Of a stretch of 52,121 nt of DNA, positions 18,388-28,581 are shown in pieces (positions within the stretch are counted from its first letter, which is position 1; the number at the start of each line of letters is the position of its first letter). Under the pieces are notes generated by a model. That model did not search any database, was not told where the DNA came from, and saw nothing but the letters and a program-made list of their open reading frames with translations. The translations under genes were made by a program, and so were the position numbers. The stretch is from a bacterium (GTDB taxonomy: Bacteria > Patescibacteriota > CPR2 > UBA1875 > JAJYID01): the NCBI GenBank assembly GCA_021796415.1, contig JAJYJC010000005.1:1-52121 (forward strand). Reading direction: 5' to 3'.

Positions 18388-18870
18388 ATGAAGTGCCATA
18401 ATTGTAAAAAAGAAAATTCCATAAAAGATAAATTCTGCTTTCATTGTGGCACTAGTCTTGTTGAAGCTGAGAGTGACAATCTGATAGAGCTGAGACCCAA
18501 GAGAAAGACGAAGAGAAAAATAAAATTTGCCTTCAAGTCTCTGGCAATAGTTGTTATTGTCGGGGTTATCAGCACTCTGTCCTATCTCCTCTATACCTCA
18601 TATCAGTCAAGCAAAGGTCTTAAAGCAAAGAATGCAGAATTAACAAAGCAACTAAAGGACACTGACTCAAAACTACAAGACACAAGTTCACAGCTTAATG
18701 ATTCTCAAGATAGGATAAGCCAACTAGAACGCCAACAGTCTGCGAATCAATCGCAAATCAATAGCCTCAATTTTTCTAATAGTATGCAAAGAAGTAATCT
18801 CGGATATGAACAACTTAAAAACCAAGAATTACAGGACAATATTAATGCACAGAGGTACAACTGGTGGTAA
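18388..18870 (+). CDS. Zinc-ribbon, single-TM, coiled-coil protein
   Basis: MKCHNCKKENSIKDKFCFHCG, TM, then Gln/Ser-rich coiled coil. Confidence 0.7.
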   Translation: MKCHNCKKENSIKDKFCFHCGTSLVEAESDNLIELRPKRKTKRKIKFAFKSLAIVVIVGVISTLSYLLYTSYQSSKGLKAKNAELTKQLKDTDSKLQDTSSQLNDSQDRISQLERQQSANQSQINSLNFSNSMQRSNLGYEQLKNQELQDNINAQRYNWW

Positions 18871-18874
18871 AATC

Positions 18875-19183
18875 ATGAAAAAGAAAATTTTAGATGTCTT
18901 GAAAAATCCAGTAGTAATAATTTGTGCAATTGTTATGTTAGCAATCGGCTTATTTCTCTCTTACAAATACGGGTATATTCCATATAAGCAAACACAGGAA
19001 GGATGGGTGAGTTCAAATTCTTGGGATTGTCCTGCCGACCATCCAATCAAAGGCAATCTTCACAGCATGATTTATCACACAAAATCAAGTCGCTGGTATA
19101 GTAAAACCAATGGTAGAAATTGTGAATGTTTTGATACGGAGGAGCATGCAAAAGCTCAAGGATTTAGGGCACCATTAAGGTAA
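18875..19183 (+). CDS. Small single-TM hypothetical protein
   Basis: MKKKILDVLKNPVVIICAIVMLAIGLFLSYKYG; start chosen inside the listed 18806 ORF. Confidence 0.55.
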   Translation: MKKKILDVLKNPVVIICAIVMLAIGLFLSYKYGYIPYKQTQEGWVSSNSWDCPADHPIKGNLHSMIYHTKSSRWYSKTNGRNCECFDTEEHAKAQGFRAPLR

Positions 19184-19186
19184 CTT

Positions 19187-19714
19187 ATGTTTCAAACTAT
19201 CAAAAGACTTATTGATAAGTACAAGAGTGTCATAGAAATGATAGAGGGTTTATTGATATTGATAGCAATTCCATTAGTAATAATCGGCATTGGCTCTGGC
19301 TATTCATACATTAGTAATATTCTCAAACAACCGCAACAAGCAGCAGAACAGAAAAGGATAGATGAGCAAAAGGCAAAAGATAAGGTCAAGCAACAACAAG
19401 AGAAAGCAGATTTTTCAAAATATCTAGACGATTTATCAATGATTTGCAATGGTAATGTATCCGATGTCACTGGAGAACAACTCAATCAATGTTATTACTT
19501 CAGCGAAGATTTAAAGAACAGAGGCAACAAAAACCCCAACTCTGACTTTGACTATGTTGATAAAGAAACCTATGATGATTATTTGAAAGACAACCCATTA
19601 CCTAAAAATTGCCTTGAAAAAGTGTCTCAACTTAAGCCAAGTGATTTATCCCAATGCTTACACTCGTATGATGAGCTAAATCCGCCTGATAACACAGATA
19701 CATCTCAAAACTAG
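19187..19714 (+). CDS. Single-TM hypothetical protein with charged coiled coil
   Basis: TM then QQAAEQKRIDEQKAKDKVKQQQEKADF. Confidence 0.55.
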   Translation: MFQTIKRLIDKYKSVIEMIEGLLILIAIPLVIIGIGSGYSYISNILKQPQQAAEQKRIDEQKAKDKVKQQQEKADFSKYLDDLSMICNGNVSDVTGEQLNQCYYFSEDLKNRGNKNPNSDFDYVDKETYDDYLKDNPLPKNCLEKVSQLKPSDLSQCLHSYDELNPPDNTDTSQN

Positions 19715-19808
19715 CTAGTAGTTCTTAACTCGTTCAAATAATCTCGCCACTAGTTGTTTGATAGGAAACGGGAAGTTCTCTTTTCGTTGAGGGACAAAAG
19801 ATTTATTT

Positions 19809-20051
19809 TTAGAAAAGGGCACTAAGGAGTGCTGCCAAACTAGCCAAAATGCCTCCTACGAAACTAACGATGGTTGATGAAGTAGTATATTTTTGGATTA
19901 AATCAAATGTGGCATATTTTCGTTGTCCTTCTTTTTGAAAATTGGCTTTCATCTTGTTGTAAACCTTATCTAACTTGCGGTTATACCAAAAGCTTACAAA
20001 AGACAGGGTAAAATATGATATAGAAATAACTAGCCAAAAAATAACTTTCAT
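19809..20051 (-). CDS. Small two-TM protein
   Basis: 80-aa ORF with hydrophobic ends. Confidence 0.4.
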   Translation of the reverse strand: MKVIFWLVISISYFTLSFVSFWYNRKLDKVYNKMKANFQKEGQRKYATFDLIQKYTTSSTIVSFVGGILASLAALLSALF

Positions 20052-20214
20052 ATTTTGAATTATACCAAGATTTTTTACAACTGACTATTTCAGACCCAAT
20101 ATCCCACACTATCAGACTCCAAACTCTACTTGAAGTCTTTGCCACTCTAGTAATTCCTTTATTAATGAGTTCCAATTAAATCGGAGGTAGTCTACCAACT
20201 TTTGACCCCTCAAA

Positions 20215-20278
20215 ATGCCTGCATATAGGTATTTTTTTTATGCCCAAAATCTTGACAGCGTAGAGGATTTGAACTTTC
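20215..20278. repeat. Left ~64-bp repeat flanking AbiE module (contains hairpin + T-run)
   Basis: atgcctgcatataggtattttttttatgcccaaaatcttgacagcgtagaggatttgaactttc; matches 21955-22017. Confidence 0.75.
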
Positions 20279-20365
20279 GAGTCTTTTCCACAGAAAAAAC
20301 CCTTGCAAGGATTTCCCCTATCTGTCTTAATCTTTACAGGATAATAACCCCAAGTAGAGTATTAT

Positions 20366-21136
20366 ATGGACATGAAAAAGACAATTTTATCGGAAAAAGA
20401 GCTCCAGCTTCTGGAAAGCCTTATTTCAAGCTATGGCTACATAGCTGATTTTAATCAGATCGAAGCCAGGCTTAAGATTAGTCATCAGGCTGTCAGGAAC
20501 CTAGTCGCCAAGCTGGTAAGCAACGGCTGGCTGGTCAGGATCAAGAAAGGCCATTTTGCCATTGCAAATCTAGAATCCCATAGCTTTTCAAATATTTCGC
20601 CTCTGGCGATAGCTCAGGTGCTGATTCCCGGTTCTTATGTTTCATTCGAATATGCCCTGAATTACCACGGTCATTTTGACCAGTTGTCTGCAAAGGTCAC
20701 TTCGGTAACCACTTCGAAAAAAAAGTCTTTTCAATTTCAAGATACAGAATATCTCTTTGTCAAAGCCAAGCCAGAAATGATGGCAGGTTTTAAAGAGATA
20801 ACGATTGAAGGACAGCCCGCCAATGTTGCGACCTTCGAAAAGGCTCTCCTTGATATTCTTCACTTCCGAAAAGACAGCTATACGATTGATCTATTAGTTG
20901 AAAAACTAAAAGAAGCTAGAAACGAGATCGATACAGAAGCTTTGATTCAATTATCAATGGTCTATCCCGTAACATTTAGGAGACGTCTCGGATTCTTGAT
21001 GGATCTAGCCGAGCTGAACAGCGACTTTCTGCAAATGGATCTAAAAGGGACCCCTGGTTTTGCCAAGCTGACTAAAAAATCAAATATCTTTAATCCTAAG
21101 TGGAGACTCTACTATGAAGATCGATTTGCTAAGTAG
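20366..21136 (+). CDS. AbiEi-like antitoxin/regulator (type IV TA)
   Basis: N-terminal wHTH, SYVSFEYALNYHG, ATFEKALLDILHFR; overlaps the AbiEii ORF. Confidence 0.85.
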   Translation: MDMKKTILSEKELQLLESLISSYGYIADFNQIEARLKISHQAVRNLVAKLVSNGWLVRIKKGHFAIANLESHSFSNISPLAIAQVLIPGSYVSFEYALNYHGHFDQLSAKVTSVTTSKKKSFQFQDTEYLFVKAKPEMMAGFKEITIEGQPANVATFEKALLDILHFRKDSYTIDLLVEKLKEARNEIDTEALIQLSMVYPVTFRRRLGFLMDLAELNSDFLQMDLKGTPGFAKLTKKSNIFNPKWRLYYEDRFAK

Positions 21137-21869
21137 AGCTCAGCTCTCCATTATCAACAAAAACAACTTCCGCTATCCTCTGCAAATCGCGGAGAAGGAT
21201 TATTTTCTTGCCATCGTTTTACAGATTATCTATAGCTCAAAATTAAAGGATTCGCTGGTCTTCAAAGGCGGCACGGCCATCCATCATCTATATCTCGACC
21301 AGTTGCGATTTTCTGAAGACCTTGATTTTCAGACAACCGGCAAGATTACAGAAGATAATTTGCGAGAAGTATTCCAGCCATATGATTTTCTGGAAATAAT
21401 CAAGAGCTACCAGTCTAATTTCACGCTAAAGATTCAGAGGCTGAAATTCACCGGTCCTTTGGGACAAGCAAACTCCATCAAGCTCGACGTTGATTTGACT
21501 CAAGAGCTAATCCTGCCGGCTGAAAACGCAGAATACAGAAATGTTTATGGCGTGCCGGTTTCGGTCAGAGCCATGGCGATCAAGGAAATCTGCGCTGAGA
21601 AAATTCGGGCTGTAAATGAAAGAGCCAGATATCGAGATTTCTATGACCTGGCCATGGTGATGAAAACTAATAGATTCGAACCTAACGATGTTTTGGCAAT
21701 TCTCAAAAAGAAAGAACTCAGAAAACCGCTTAGCAAGGATTCTGTACTAGAAAATCTGGAGATTGCCGAGGAAGCAAAAAAATCTGGAGCTGAGAGCCTG
21801 TATTACAGCAAAGAAATGAGCGAATCAGAGTTGAAGACAAGTTTGAATAGCATTCTATCCTTGATTTAA
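21114..21869 (+). CDS. AbiEii-like nucleotidyltransferase toxin
   Basis: LVFKGGTAIHHLYLDQLRFSEDLDFQT, KEICAEKIRAVNERARYRDFYDLAM. Confidence 0.9.
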   Translation: MKIDLLSRAQLSIINKNNFRYPLQIAEKDYFLAIVLQIIYSSKLKDSLVFKGGTAIHHLYLDQLRFSEDLDFQTTGKITEDNLREVFQPYDFLEIIKSYQSNFTLKIQRLKFTGPLGQANSIKLDVDLTQELILPAENAEYRNVYGVPVSVRAMAIKEICAEKIRAVNERARYRDFYDLAMVMKTNRFEPNDVLAILKKKELRKPLSKDSVLENLEIAEEAKKSGAESLYYSKEMSESELKTSLNSILSLI

Positions 21870-21953
21870 ATGCTTTACTGCTTTTTCAAGCTCAGCTAAG
21901 ACGCTATTGTTCGAATAGCTTACGATAGCGTCTACCAACAATTTGATTGACAT
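21855..21953 (-). CDS. 32-aa mini-ORF MSIKLLVDAIVSYSNNSVLAELEKAVKHLNQG
   Basis: Paralogous to the mini-ORF at 28414-28506; below the ORF-track length cutoff. Confidence 0.45.
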   Translation of the reverse strand: MSIKLLVDAIVSYSNNSVLAELEKAVKHLNQG

Positions 21954-21954
21954 T

Positions 21955-22017
21955 ATGCCTTAAATGAGGCATTTTTTTATGCCAAAAAATTAGACAGCAT
22001 AGGGGATTTGAACTTTC
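21955..22017. repeat. Right ~63-bp repeat flanking AbiE module; includes terminator atgccttaaatgaggcattttttt
   Basis: Matches 20215-20278; perfect hairpin plus T7. Confidence 0.78.
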
Positions 22018-22071
22018 AGCATAAAATAGGTTGACTATCTAGCAGATTAATGAGAATATGCTTCAGTACTT

Positions 22072-23283
22072 ATGAAGCTATTTAGAAGAACTAAAATAAA
22101 ATCAGAAGAAAGTATTCAATCCGTTAATTTCAAGGGTAAAAAGAAACTTTTTCGAAAGAAACGAGGCAAGAAAAAGCTCAAAAGAAGAATCATTCTAGGG
22201 CTCATATTAATTGTGTTGGCCGTTGGTAGTTATCTCGGATATAAAGCTTACACCGCTATGGAAAAAGCCTTCGCCGGTAACAATGACTTAATTGGTCTTT
22301 TGGACGGGCAATCAACACCGTTAAAAGGACAAGACAGGGGTCGAACCAATATTCTTGTTTATGGTATGACCAAAGACGGGCTAAGAACTGACTCCATTAT
22401 CTTAACTTCGTATTACTGGAAGGAAAAGAAATTAGTAACTCTCAACATTCCCCGCGACCTTTACTTTTATGATGGATACGAAAATGACAAAATCGGCGAG
22501 GTTTACGCATATGCATTGAACAGAAAGCATGGTGATCAAAATTATGCCATGCAGTTTGTCTCAGACCTTATCTCAAAAGAATACAACATCCCTATCGATT
22601 ATCGAGTTAAAGTCAACATGCAAGGCGAAGTGAATTTTATCAATACCATCGGCGGAATAGACGTCAATGCACCTGACTCATTTACTGATTATGAATTTCC
22701 AACCTGGGATTATAGCGGGTACATCAGACCTGCACCTCATTTTGATGCTGGTATGCAGCACATGAACGGCGATACCGCCCTTATATATTCTCGCAGCCGC
22801 CACAGTATGGATAATAACGAGGGATCTGACTTTGCCCGTTCAAAGCGCCAAGCACTAGTAATCCAGGCCATTATGAATAAGGTGAAATCTATGGGGCTGG
22901 TTGGCAATGTTGCCGACGTTACTCATTACTTGGATATCCTGGGAGATAATGTTCATACCGACATGAGTGTCAATGAAATGGTCAGCTTTGCAAAAACACT
23001 CAAAGAAATTGATCCCCAGCGAGATTACGTAAGAGCAAGTTGGGAGTCAGACAATGGTTTTCTTTGCGCGACCAGTAACTATGAAGGGTCATATATTGTC
23101 AAATACGGTACACAGGATGATTGTATAGTTGGAGGAGGTGGTTACAAAAACTCCAAATACAGAGATATGGCCAGATACTTTGTTCAGAATATGCTTGTAA
23201 GCGCTCCCCAAGCTCCTGCTGATTTTGTAAAGAGCGCGACTATAGCGCTTGGCAGTTCTCAAGAGAAGAGCACACAACAATAA
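22072..23283 (+). CDS. LytR-CpsA-Psr (LCP) family protein
   Basis: NILVYGMTKDGLRTDSIILTSY, LNIPRDLYF, INTIGGIDVNAP, ALIYSRSRHS...RSKRQALVIQAI. Confidence 0.92.
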   Translation: MKLFRRTKIKSEESIQSVNFKGKKKLFRKKRGKKKLKRRIILGLILIVLAVGSYLGYKAYTAMEKAFAGNNDLIGLLDGQSTPLKGQDRGRTNILVYGMTKDGLRTDSIILTSYYWKEKKLVTLNIPRDLYFYDGYENDKIGEVYAYALNRKHGDQNYAMQFVSDLISKEYNIPIDYRVKVNMQGEVNFINTIGGIDVNAPDSFTDYEFPTWDYSGYIRPAPHFDAGMQHMNGDTALIYSRSRHSMDNNEGSDFARSKRQALVIQAIMNKVKSMGLVGNVADVTHYLDILGDNVHTDMSVNEMVSFAKTLKEIDPQRDYVRASWESDNGFLCATSNYEGSYIVKYGTQDDCIVGGGGYKNSKYRDMARYFVQNMLVSAPQAPADFVKSATIALGSSQEKSTQQ

Positions 23284-23429
23284 CAGTTGGATGCCGTTTT
23301 TTTGTTCACTCGACAAATAAATTGAAAGGATAGAGACAGGAAGGCAGTTGCAAAAAAACCGGAGAAGCTGGTTAAAATTACCCAAAAGTAACAGGAAGAA
23401 AAAATCTATAAAACATTATACTTAGACAA

Positions 23430-23932
23430 TCCCTTGCCAGCCAAAAGCGTAGCTCTTACTTTCGATGACGGTTACGGTGACAATTACACGAACGCTTTTC
23501 CTATTCTTCAGAGATATCAGATGAAGGCAACGTTCTTTATTATCACAGGTGCTTTAGGCGAACCGGATATATGGCAGACTCCCAAATCAGGGAAATGTCA
23601 GAAAGCGGCATGGAAATCCAATCACACACCGTTCATCATGTAGCCTTAGGAAAGATTAATGCTGGACTGGCAGCAAAGGAAACTGCAGATTCGAAAAAAA
23701 CTTTGGAGCAGATCTTAGGAAAACCCTGCCTTTTCCTCGCTTATCCATCCGGCTCATTTAATACTACAGTTGAAAATAATCTTAAAAAATAAGGATGCTT
23801 GCTGGCTGTTACCACCGAATACGGTGATACTCAGAAAAGCGCTAAGCCATTTGAACTCATGAGAATCAGAGTAATGGAACGAACCAGCTTAAAGTCATTG
23901 CTCAGTAGAATTGCTGACCAAAAAACCAGGTG
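23430..23932 (+). pseudogene. Polysaccharide deacetylase (NodB-like), disrupted
   Basis: SVALTFDDGYGDNYTNAFPIL, frame change near 23570, MEIQSHTVHHVAL, then in-frame TAA after NNLKK followed by LLAVTTEYGDT. Confidence 0.85.
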
Positions 23933-24001
23933 AATGTCTTTTTTATGATTATGCGAGATTTTCAACCAAGCACTTAGGTAGTTGATTCAATTCCTGCTAG
24001 T

Positions 24002-26566
24002 TTACTCGTAGCCATATTTTCCAGTAAACCAATTTTTGATGAATTGGGTCAGGATGAGGTATGTCAAAGAGATGAGAGCGAGGATACCAAAAAATAGAAA
24101 AGGCAAAGGAACAAAGCCAAAGTAGTGACCAAGGGCAGTATAAGGTAAGAGGGCGCCAAAGGCAACGATAGCAAGTGTGGCAAAAAGCAGAGTTTTGCTA
24201 GGTCGGCTTTCAAGGAAAGGAATCCTATTGGTTCTGATGATATAGACAACAAAGACCTGGGTGGTCAGCGATTCAACAAACCAGCCGGTATGAAAGAGCT
24301 CTGGCGGCGCTTTGAAAATCCAGAGCATCACCCCGAAAGTGGCAAAGTCGAAAATAGAGCTGACTGGACCGATAAAAATTATGAAGTACTTAAGAAACTT
24401 AATGTTCCAGGGCCTCGGTGTCACCAAATACTCACTGTCAACCTTATCTGTCGGCAGGGCCACTTGCGAGAGGTCATAAAGAAAGTTGTTCAAAAGTATC
24501 TGAGTCGGCATCATTGGGAGAAACGGCAGAAGGAAGCTGGCACCAGTCATGGATATCATGTTGCCGAAGTTGGAGCTTGCCCCCATTTTGATGTATTTCA
24601 CGGTGTTGGCAAATGTTTGCCGGCCTTCCTTGATGCAGTCAGCCAGGATTGTCAAATTCTTTTCGAGCAGAATAATCTGGGCGGCGTCCCGAGCGATGTC
24701 GGTAGCGTTGTTGACCGAGATTCCAACGTCAGCAATTTTTAATGATGGCGCGTCGTTGATTCCATCGCCGATAAAGCCGACAACATGTTTGTTATCTTGG
24801 AGGGCAGTGATAATCCTCTCCTTTTGGAGGGGCGTCAGACGGACAAAGGCATGAGATTTCTCAACGGCAATTCTTAGCTCGGCGTCGTCTAATTTGTCAA
24901 TCTCTTCACCGGTCACAATTTCTCCGGTATCAATTTTTAGCTCTTGGCAGATTTTTTGAGTCACAAGAGCGTTGTCACCGGAGAGAACCTTAAATTGAAT
25001 GCCTTGTTTTTCCAATTTTGAAACAGCATGACTGGCCGTGGGTTTGGGAGGATCCATAAAATAGACAAAACCGAGAAATATCAAATTTTCTTCATCTCTG
25101 ATACTATAAGAATCCTTTTTCTCAATTTGTTTATAAGCCACCGCGAGAACCCTGAATCCATCATGGCTTAACGACTCGTAAACTTGCTTGATTTTTGCCT
25201 TTGTTTTAGCGTCCAGCTTGTGGACATTGCCGTCGGTTTCATAGCTGACAGACTTCCCAAGAATAGATTCCGGTGCGCCCTTGGTGATCAAAAGCAACCC
25301 GGCACTTTTTGCCACAACCGACATCATCCGCCTTTCAAAATCAAAGGGAATCTCATCAACCTTGGCGTATTTTGAAATGTCAATTTTTTGGTGCTTTACT
25401 ATGGCACTATCAAGAACATTTTCCATACTGGACTGCATAGTGCTGTTTAGGTAAGTGTATTCAAAGACTTTTTCATTTCTTTTCCTGTTCAGGTCATCAG
25501 CACCTATCAAAGAAACTTCGTCAAACGTCAGTGTCCCGGTCTTATCGGTGCAAAGGACGTCCATGGCTCCAAAGTTCTGTATCGAGCTAAGCTCTTTGAT
25601 GATTACTTTCTTTTTAGCCATGTCACGTGCTCCCTTGGAAAGGTTGATGGTCACAATCATTGGGAGCATTTCGGGAGTTAGCCCGATGGCCACAGCGAGT
25701 GCAAAGAGAAGAGATTCAGTAAAGTTGCCTTTCAGGAAAAAATTAGCGGCAAAAACCACTAAGACAAGGATGACAATGAGACGGATCATAAGCATGACAA
25801 AACGAGTTATGCCTTTATCAAAAGAGGTCGTAATCTTTGTTTTGGCAACCTCATGGGAAAGTTTTCCAAACTCAGTTTCCTTACCGGTTTTTAAAACGAC
25901 TGCCTCAGCCGATCCTCCAACAACATTCGAGCCCATAAAAATCAGGGAGTTAATGTCAAAAACCAGGCTGGTTTTCTTTCCATTCCAGGCCTCACTTTTT
26001 TTAACCGGGAAAGATTCGCCATTTAAAGCCGACTGATTTATGTGCAGATTATTACTCGAAATAATTCTGGCGTCGGCAGGAACCATTTTCCCAGCCGAAA
26101 GTTCGATAATGTCTCCGGGAACGACGTCTCTTAACGGCAGTTCCAGTTTCTTGCCATCGCGTTTTACGAAGACTGTGATTTTTACCATCTCTTGCAGTTT
26201 TTTGGCGGTTTTTGAGGCGCTATATTCCTGCAAGAATGACAAAACAACGCTTAAGACAGCCATGAGAATTACTATAAGCGAGTCAACCCGTTGGCCCAAG
26301 ACGAAGGAGACAACAGCAACAAAAATAAGGGTCAGGGTGAGAGGGCTTGTGAGCTTTGAGATAAATTTCAGGATAAGGCCCTTTTCATCTACAGAAGCAA
26401 TCTGATTCGGGCCGAACTTGGCAAGGCGGTCGATAGCTTCTTTCCCCGAGAGACCTAAGGAGGAAGTTTTAAGACTGCTGAATAGTTCAGACAGCGGTTT
26501 TTCTGCATCAGAGCGCTCTTCTATTGCTATTTTGGAACCTGGTTGGGATTTTGTAATGGTTGTCAT
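24002..26566 (-). CDS. mgtA: Magnesium-translocating P-type ATPase (MgtA-like)
   Basis: DVLCTDKTGTLT, VVGFIGDGINDAPSLK, LNGESFPVKKSE. Confidence 0.92.
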   Translation of the reverse strand: MTTITKSQPGSKIAIEERSDAEKPLSELFSSLKTSSLGLSGKEAIDRLAKFGPNQIASVDEKGLILKFISKLTSPLTLTLIFVAVVSFVLGQRVDSLIVILMAVLSVVLSFLQEYSASKTAKKLQEMVKITVFVKRDGKKLELPLRDVVPGDIIELSAGKMVPADARIISSNNLHINQSALNGESFPVKKSEAWNGKKTSLVFDINSLIFMGSNVVGGSAEAVVLKTGKETEFGKLSHEVAKTKITTSFDKGITRFVMLMIRLIVILVLVVFAANFFLKGNFTESLLFALAVAIGLTPEMLPMIVTINLSKGARDMAKKKVIIKELSSIQNFGAMDVLCTDKTGTLTFDEVSLIGADDLNRKRNEKVFEYTYLNSTMQSSMENVLDSAIVKHQKIDISKYAKVDEIPFDFERRMMSVVAKSAGLLLITKGAPESILGKSVSYETDGNVHKLDAKTKAKIKQVYESLSHDGFRVLAVAYKQIEKKDSYSIRDEENLIFLGFVYFMDPPKPTASHAVSKLEKQGIQFKVLSGDNALVTQKICQELKIDTGEIVTGEEIDKLDDAELRIAVEKSHAFVRLTPLQKERIITALQDNKHVVGFIGDGINDAPSLKIADVGISVNNATDIARDAAQIILLEKNLTILADCIKEGRQTFANTVKYIKMGASSNFGNMISMTGASFLLPFLPMMPTQILLNNFLYDLSQVALPTDKVDSEYLVTPRPWNIKFLKYFIIFIGPVSSIFDFATFGVMLWIFKAPPELFHTGWFVESLTTQVFVVYIIRTNRIPFLESRPSKTLLFATLAIVAFGALLPYTALGHYFGFVPLPFLFFGILALISLTYLILTQFIKNWFTGKYGYE

Positions 26567-26702
26567 AACTTATATAATTTTATCTTTGTGCATAAAATTG
26601 GTAAAGTATTAAATGGCTCCTTCGATAATGGATATGGGGCAAAAGAGTTGTTTTTTAAAGGGAGGTAATTGACTTTTTCAAACAGCTGCTTAAAATTTAA
26701 AT

Positions 26703-28346
26703 ATGCCAAAACTCTTTCGTAAAATATATTTCTGGGTTCCTTTGATAATAATTCTGATTTTGGTAATTGGAGCAGCAGGCTACTTGTTTCTATCAAATCA
26801 CTCCAGAACCGCCGGCTCTGATGAAACCGGCATCCACAAGATCAAACATATTGTGATCATCATGCAGGAGAACCGCTCTTTCGATAGCTACTTCGGTACC
26901 TTTCCCGGAGCTGACGGCATTCCAATGAAAGACGACCAGCCCACTGTCTGTGTTCCCGATCCGGCCACTGGTCAGTGCGTAAAACCATATCACGATACAA
27001 ATGACAAAAATGCTGGAGGACCTCACAGCCAATCAAATGCCACCGCCGACATCAACGGTGGCAGGATGGATGGCTTTATCGGCCAGGCAGAAATGTCCAA
27101 GAAGAAATGCGCCGCAAATGATCCGGCTTGCTCTAGTGGCGAGAATACTGATGTGATGGGATATCACACGGATGCCGAGATTCCCAACTACTGGGATTAT
27201 GCCAAAAACTTTGTTCTCCAGGACCACCTGTTTGAGTCCAACGCCTCCTGGAGCCTGCCATCGCACTTGTTTATGGTGTCGGAATGGTCGGCAAAGTGCT
27301 CTAAGAGCAATAATCCTCAGTCGTGCGTAAATGCACTGCAGAGTCCGGGTAATCCACCAGATTTCCTTGCCGGCGCAGGCAAAAACATCATCAAAGCATG
27401 CCAGAATGGTAGCAAATCAAAAACATGTGAGTCGGCATTGACGCAAATTGGCATTACGCCAGATATGGCTCAACAACTGCAATCAATTATCAAACAAAAT
27501 TGTACTGCCAATGAGGACGCCAATCAGTACATCCAGCAATGCATAGACAAGCTAAAATCAGTCAATATTCCTCCGAAGCTCAAGAAAAAGCTGACGGCGG
27601 CCGCGACTAAACTCAAGCCTCCCATCTATGCTTGGACCGACCTTACTTATCTACTGCACAAACAAAATGTGTCCTGGGGCTATTATGTTTTTAACGGCAC
27701 TGAGCCAGATTGTGAAAACGACGCGGATATGTCGTGTAAAGCGGTGCCTCAGAATGCCAAGACACCGGGTATCTGGAATCCTCTGCCATATTTTGACACT
27801 GTGAAACAGGACGGCCAGCTGGGGAACATCCAGTCGCTAAATAACTTCTACGCTGCCGCCAAGAAAGGCGATTTGCCGTCGGTTAGCTGGATCGATCCGA
27901 CCGGCTCAGTCAGCGAACATCCCCCGGCACTTGTAAGCAGCGGTCAGTCATATGTGACCGGTCTGATCAACGCAATCATGAAAAGTCCGGACTGGGACAG
28001 CACCGCTATTTTCCTTTCCTGGGACGACTGGGGCGGGTTTTACGACCACGTCGTTCCACCCACGGTAGATGAGAACGGTTATGGCCTCAGAGTCCCAGGC
28101 ATTGTCATCAGCCCATATGCAAAAAGGGGATATATCGATCATCAAACGCTCAGCCATGATGCTTACATCAAATTTATCGAAGATGATTTCCTTGGCGGCG
28201 AGCGGTTAGATCCCAAAACCGACGGACGTCCCGATCCTAGACCGGATGTACGGGAGAATAATCCTGCTCTCGGAAACTTAATAAGTGATTTTGATTTCAG
28301 CCAGACGCCCCAGGCACCTGTGATCTTAAACCCAAATATAAAGTAA
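26703..28346 (+). CDS. Phosphoesterase family protein (phospholipase C / acid phosphatase-like)
   Basis: [54 protein letters not shown]. Confidence 0.92.
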   Translation: MPKLFRKIYFWVPLIIILILVIGAAGYLFLSNHSRTAGSDETGIHKIKHIVIIMQENRSFDSYFGTFPGADGIPMKDDQPTVCVPDPATGQCVKPYHDTNDKNAGGPHSQSNATADINGGRMDGFIGQAEMSKKKCAANDPACSSGENTDVMGYHTDAEIPNYWDYAKNFVLQDHLFESNASWSLPSHLFMVSEWSAKCSKSNNPQSCVNALQSPGNPPDFLAGAGKNIIKACQNGSKSKTCESALTQIGITPDMAQQLQSIIKQNCTANEDANQYIQQCIDKLKSVNIPPKLKKKLTAAATKLKPPIYAWTDLTYLLHKQNVSWGYYVFNGTEPDCENDADMSCKAVPQNAKTPGIWNPLPYFDTVKQDGQLGNIQSLNNFYAAAKKGDLPSVSWIDPTGSVSEHPPALVSSGQSYVTGLINAIMKSPDWDSTAIFLSWDDWGGFYDHVVPPTVDENGYGLRVPGIVISPYAKRGYIDHQTLSHDAYIKFIEDDFLGGERLDPKTDGRPDPRPDVRENNPALGNLISDFDFSQTPQAPVILNPNIK

Positions 28347-28413
28347 GGTAAAGCTTCTAGGACTATATGGTAAATTGATTTCTCGGTGAGACAGAGAAGA
28401 AAGTTTTTTCTAA

Positions 28414-28506
28414 TTAAGCAGGGATTTCTTTGAAGGCTTTCTCAAGCTGAATTAAGGCATCATTGTTCGAATAACTTACGATAGCGTCTACCAGAAAAGG
28501 TCTCAT
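28414..28506 (-). CDS. 30-aa mini-ORF MRPFLVDAIVSYSNNDALIQLEKAFKEIPA
   Basis: Shares LVDAIVSYSNN..L..LEKA.K with the mini-ORF at 21855-21953. Confidence 0.45.
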   Translation of the reverse strand: MRPFLVDAIVSYSNNDALIQLEKAFKEIPA

Positions 28507-28581
28507 CGCAAGATGGGATTTTTTCTTTGCAGACAGGACGTAAATTTTCGTGTAGAATAGAATAGTTAATAAGGGTCTTTT

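Noticed and set aside
20240-20280. Antisense tRNA suggested by ggatttgaac
   Set aside because: T-arm-like string only; no acceptor, anticodon arm or complementary T-stem can be drawn. Kept as repeat.
24290-26612. Several + strand ORFs across the mgtA locus (24290, 24549, 25455, 26040, 26418)
   Set aside because: Antisense shadows of a well-supported 854-aa P-type ATPase.
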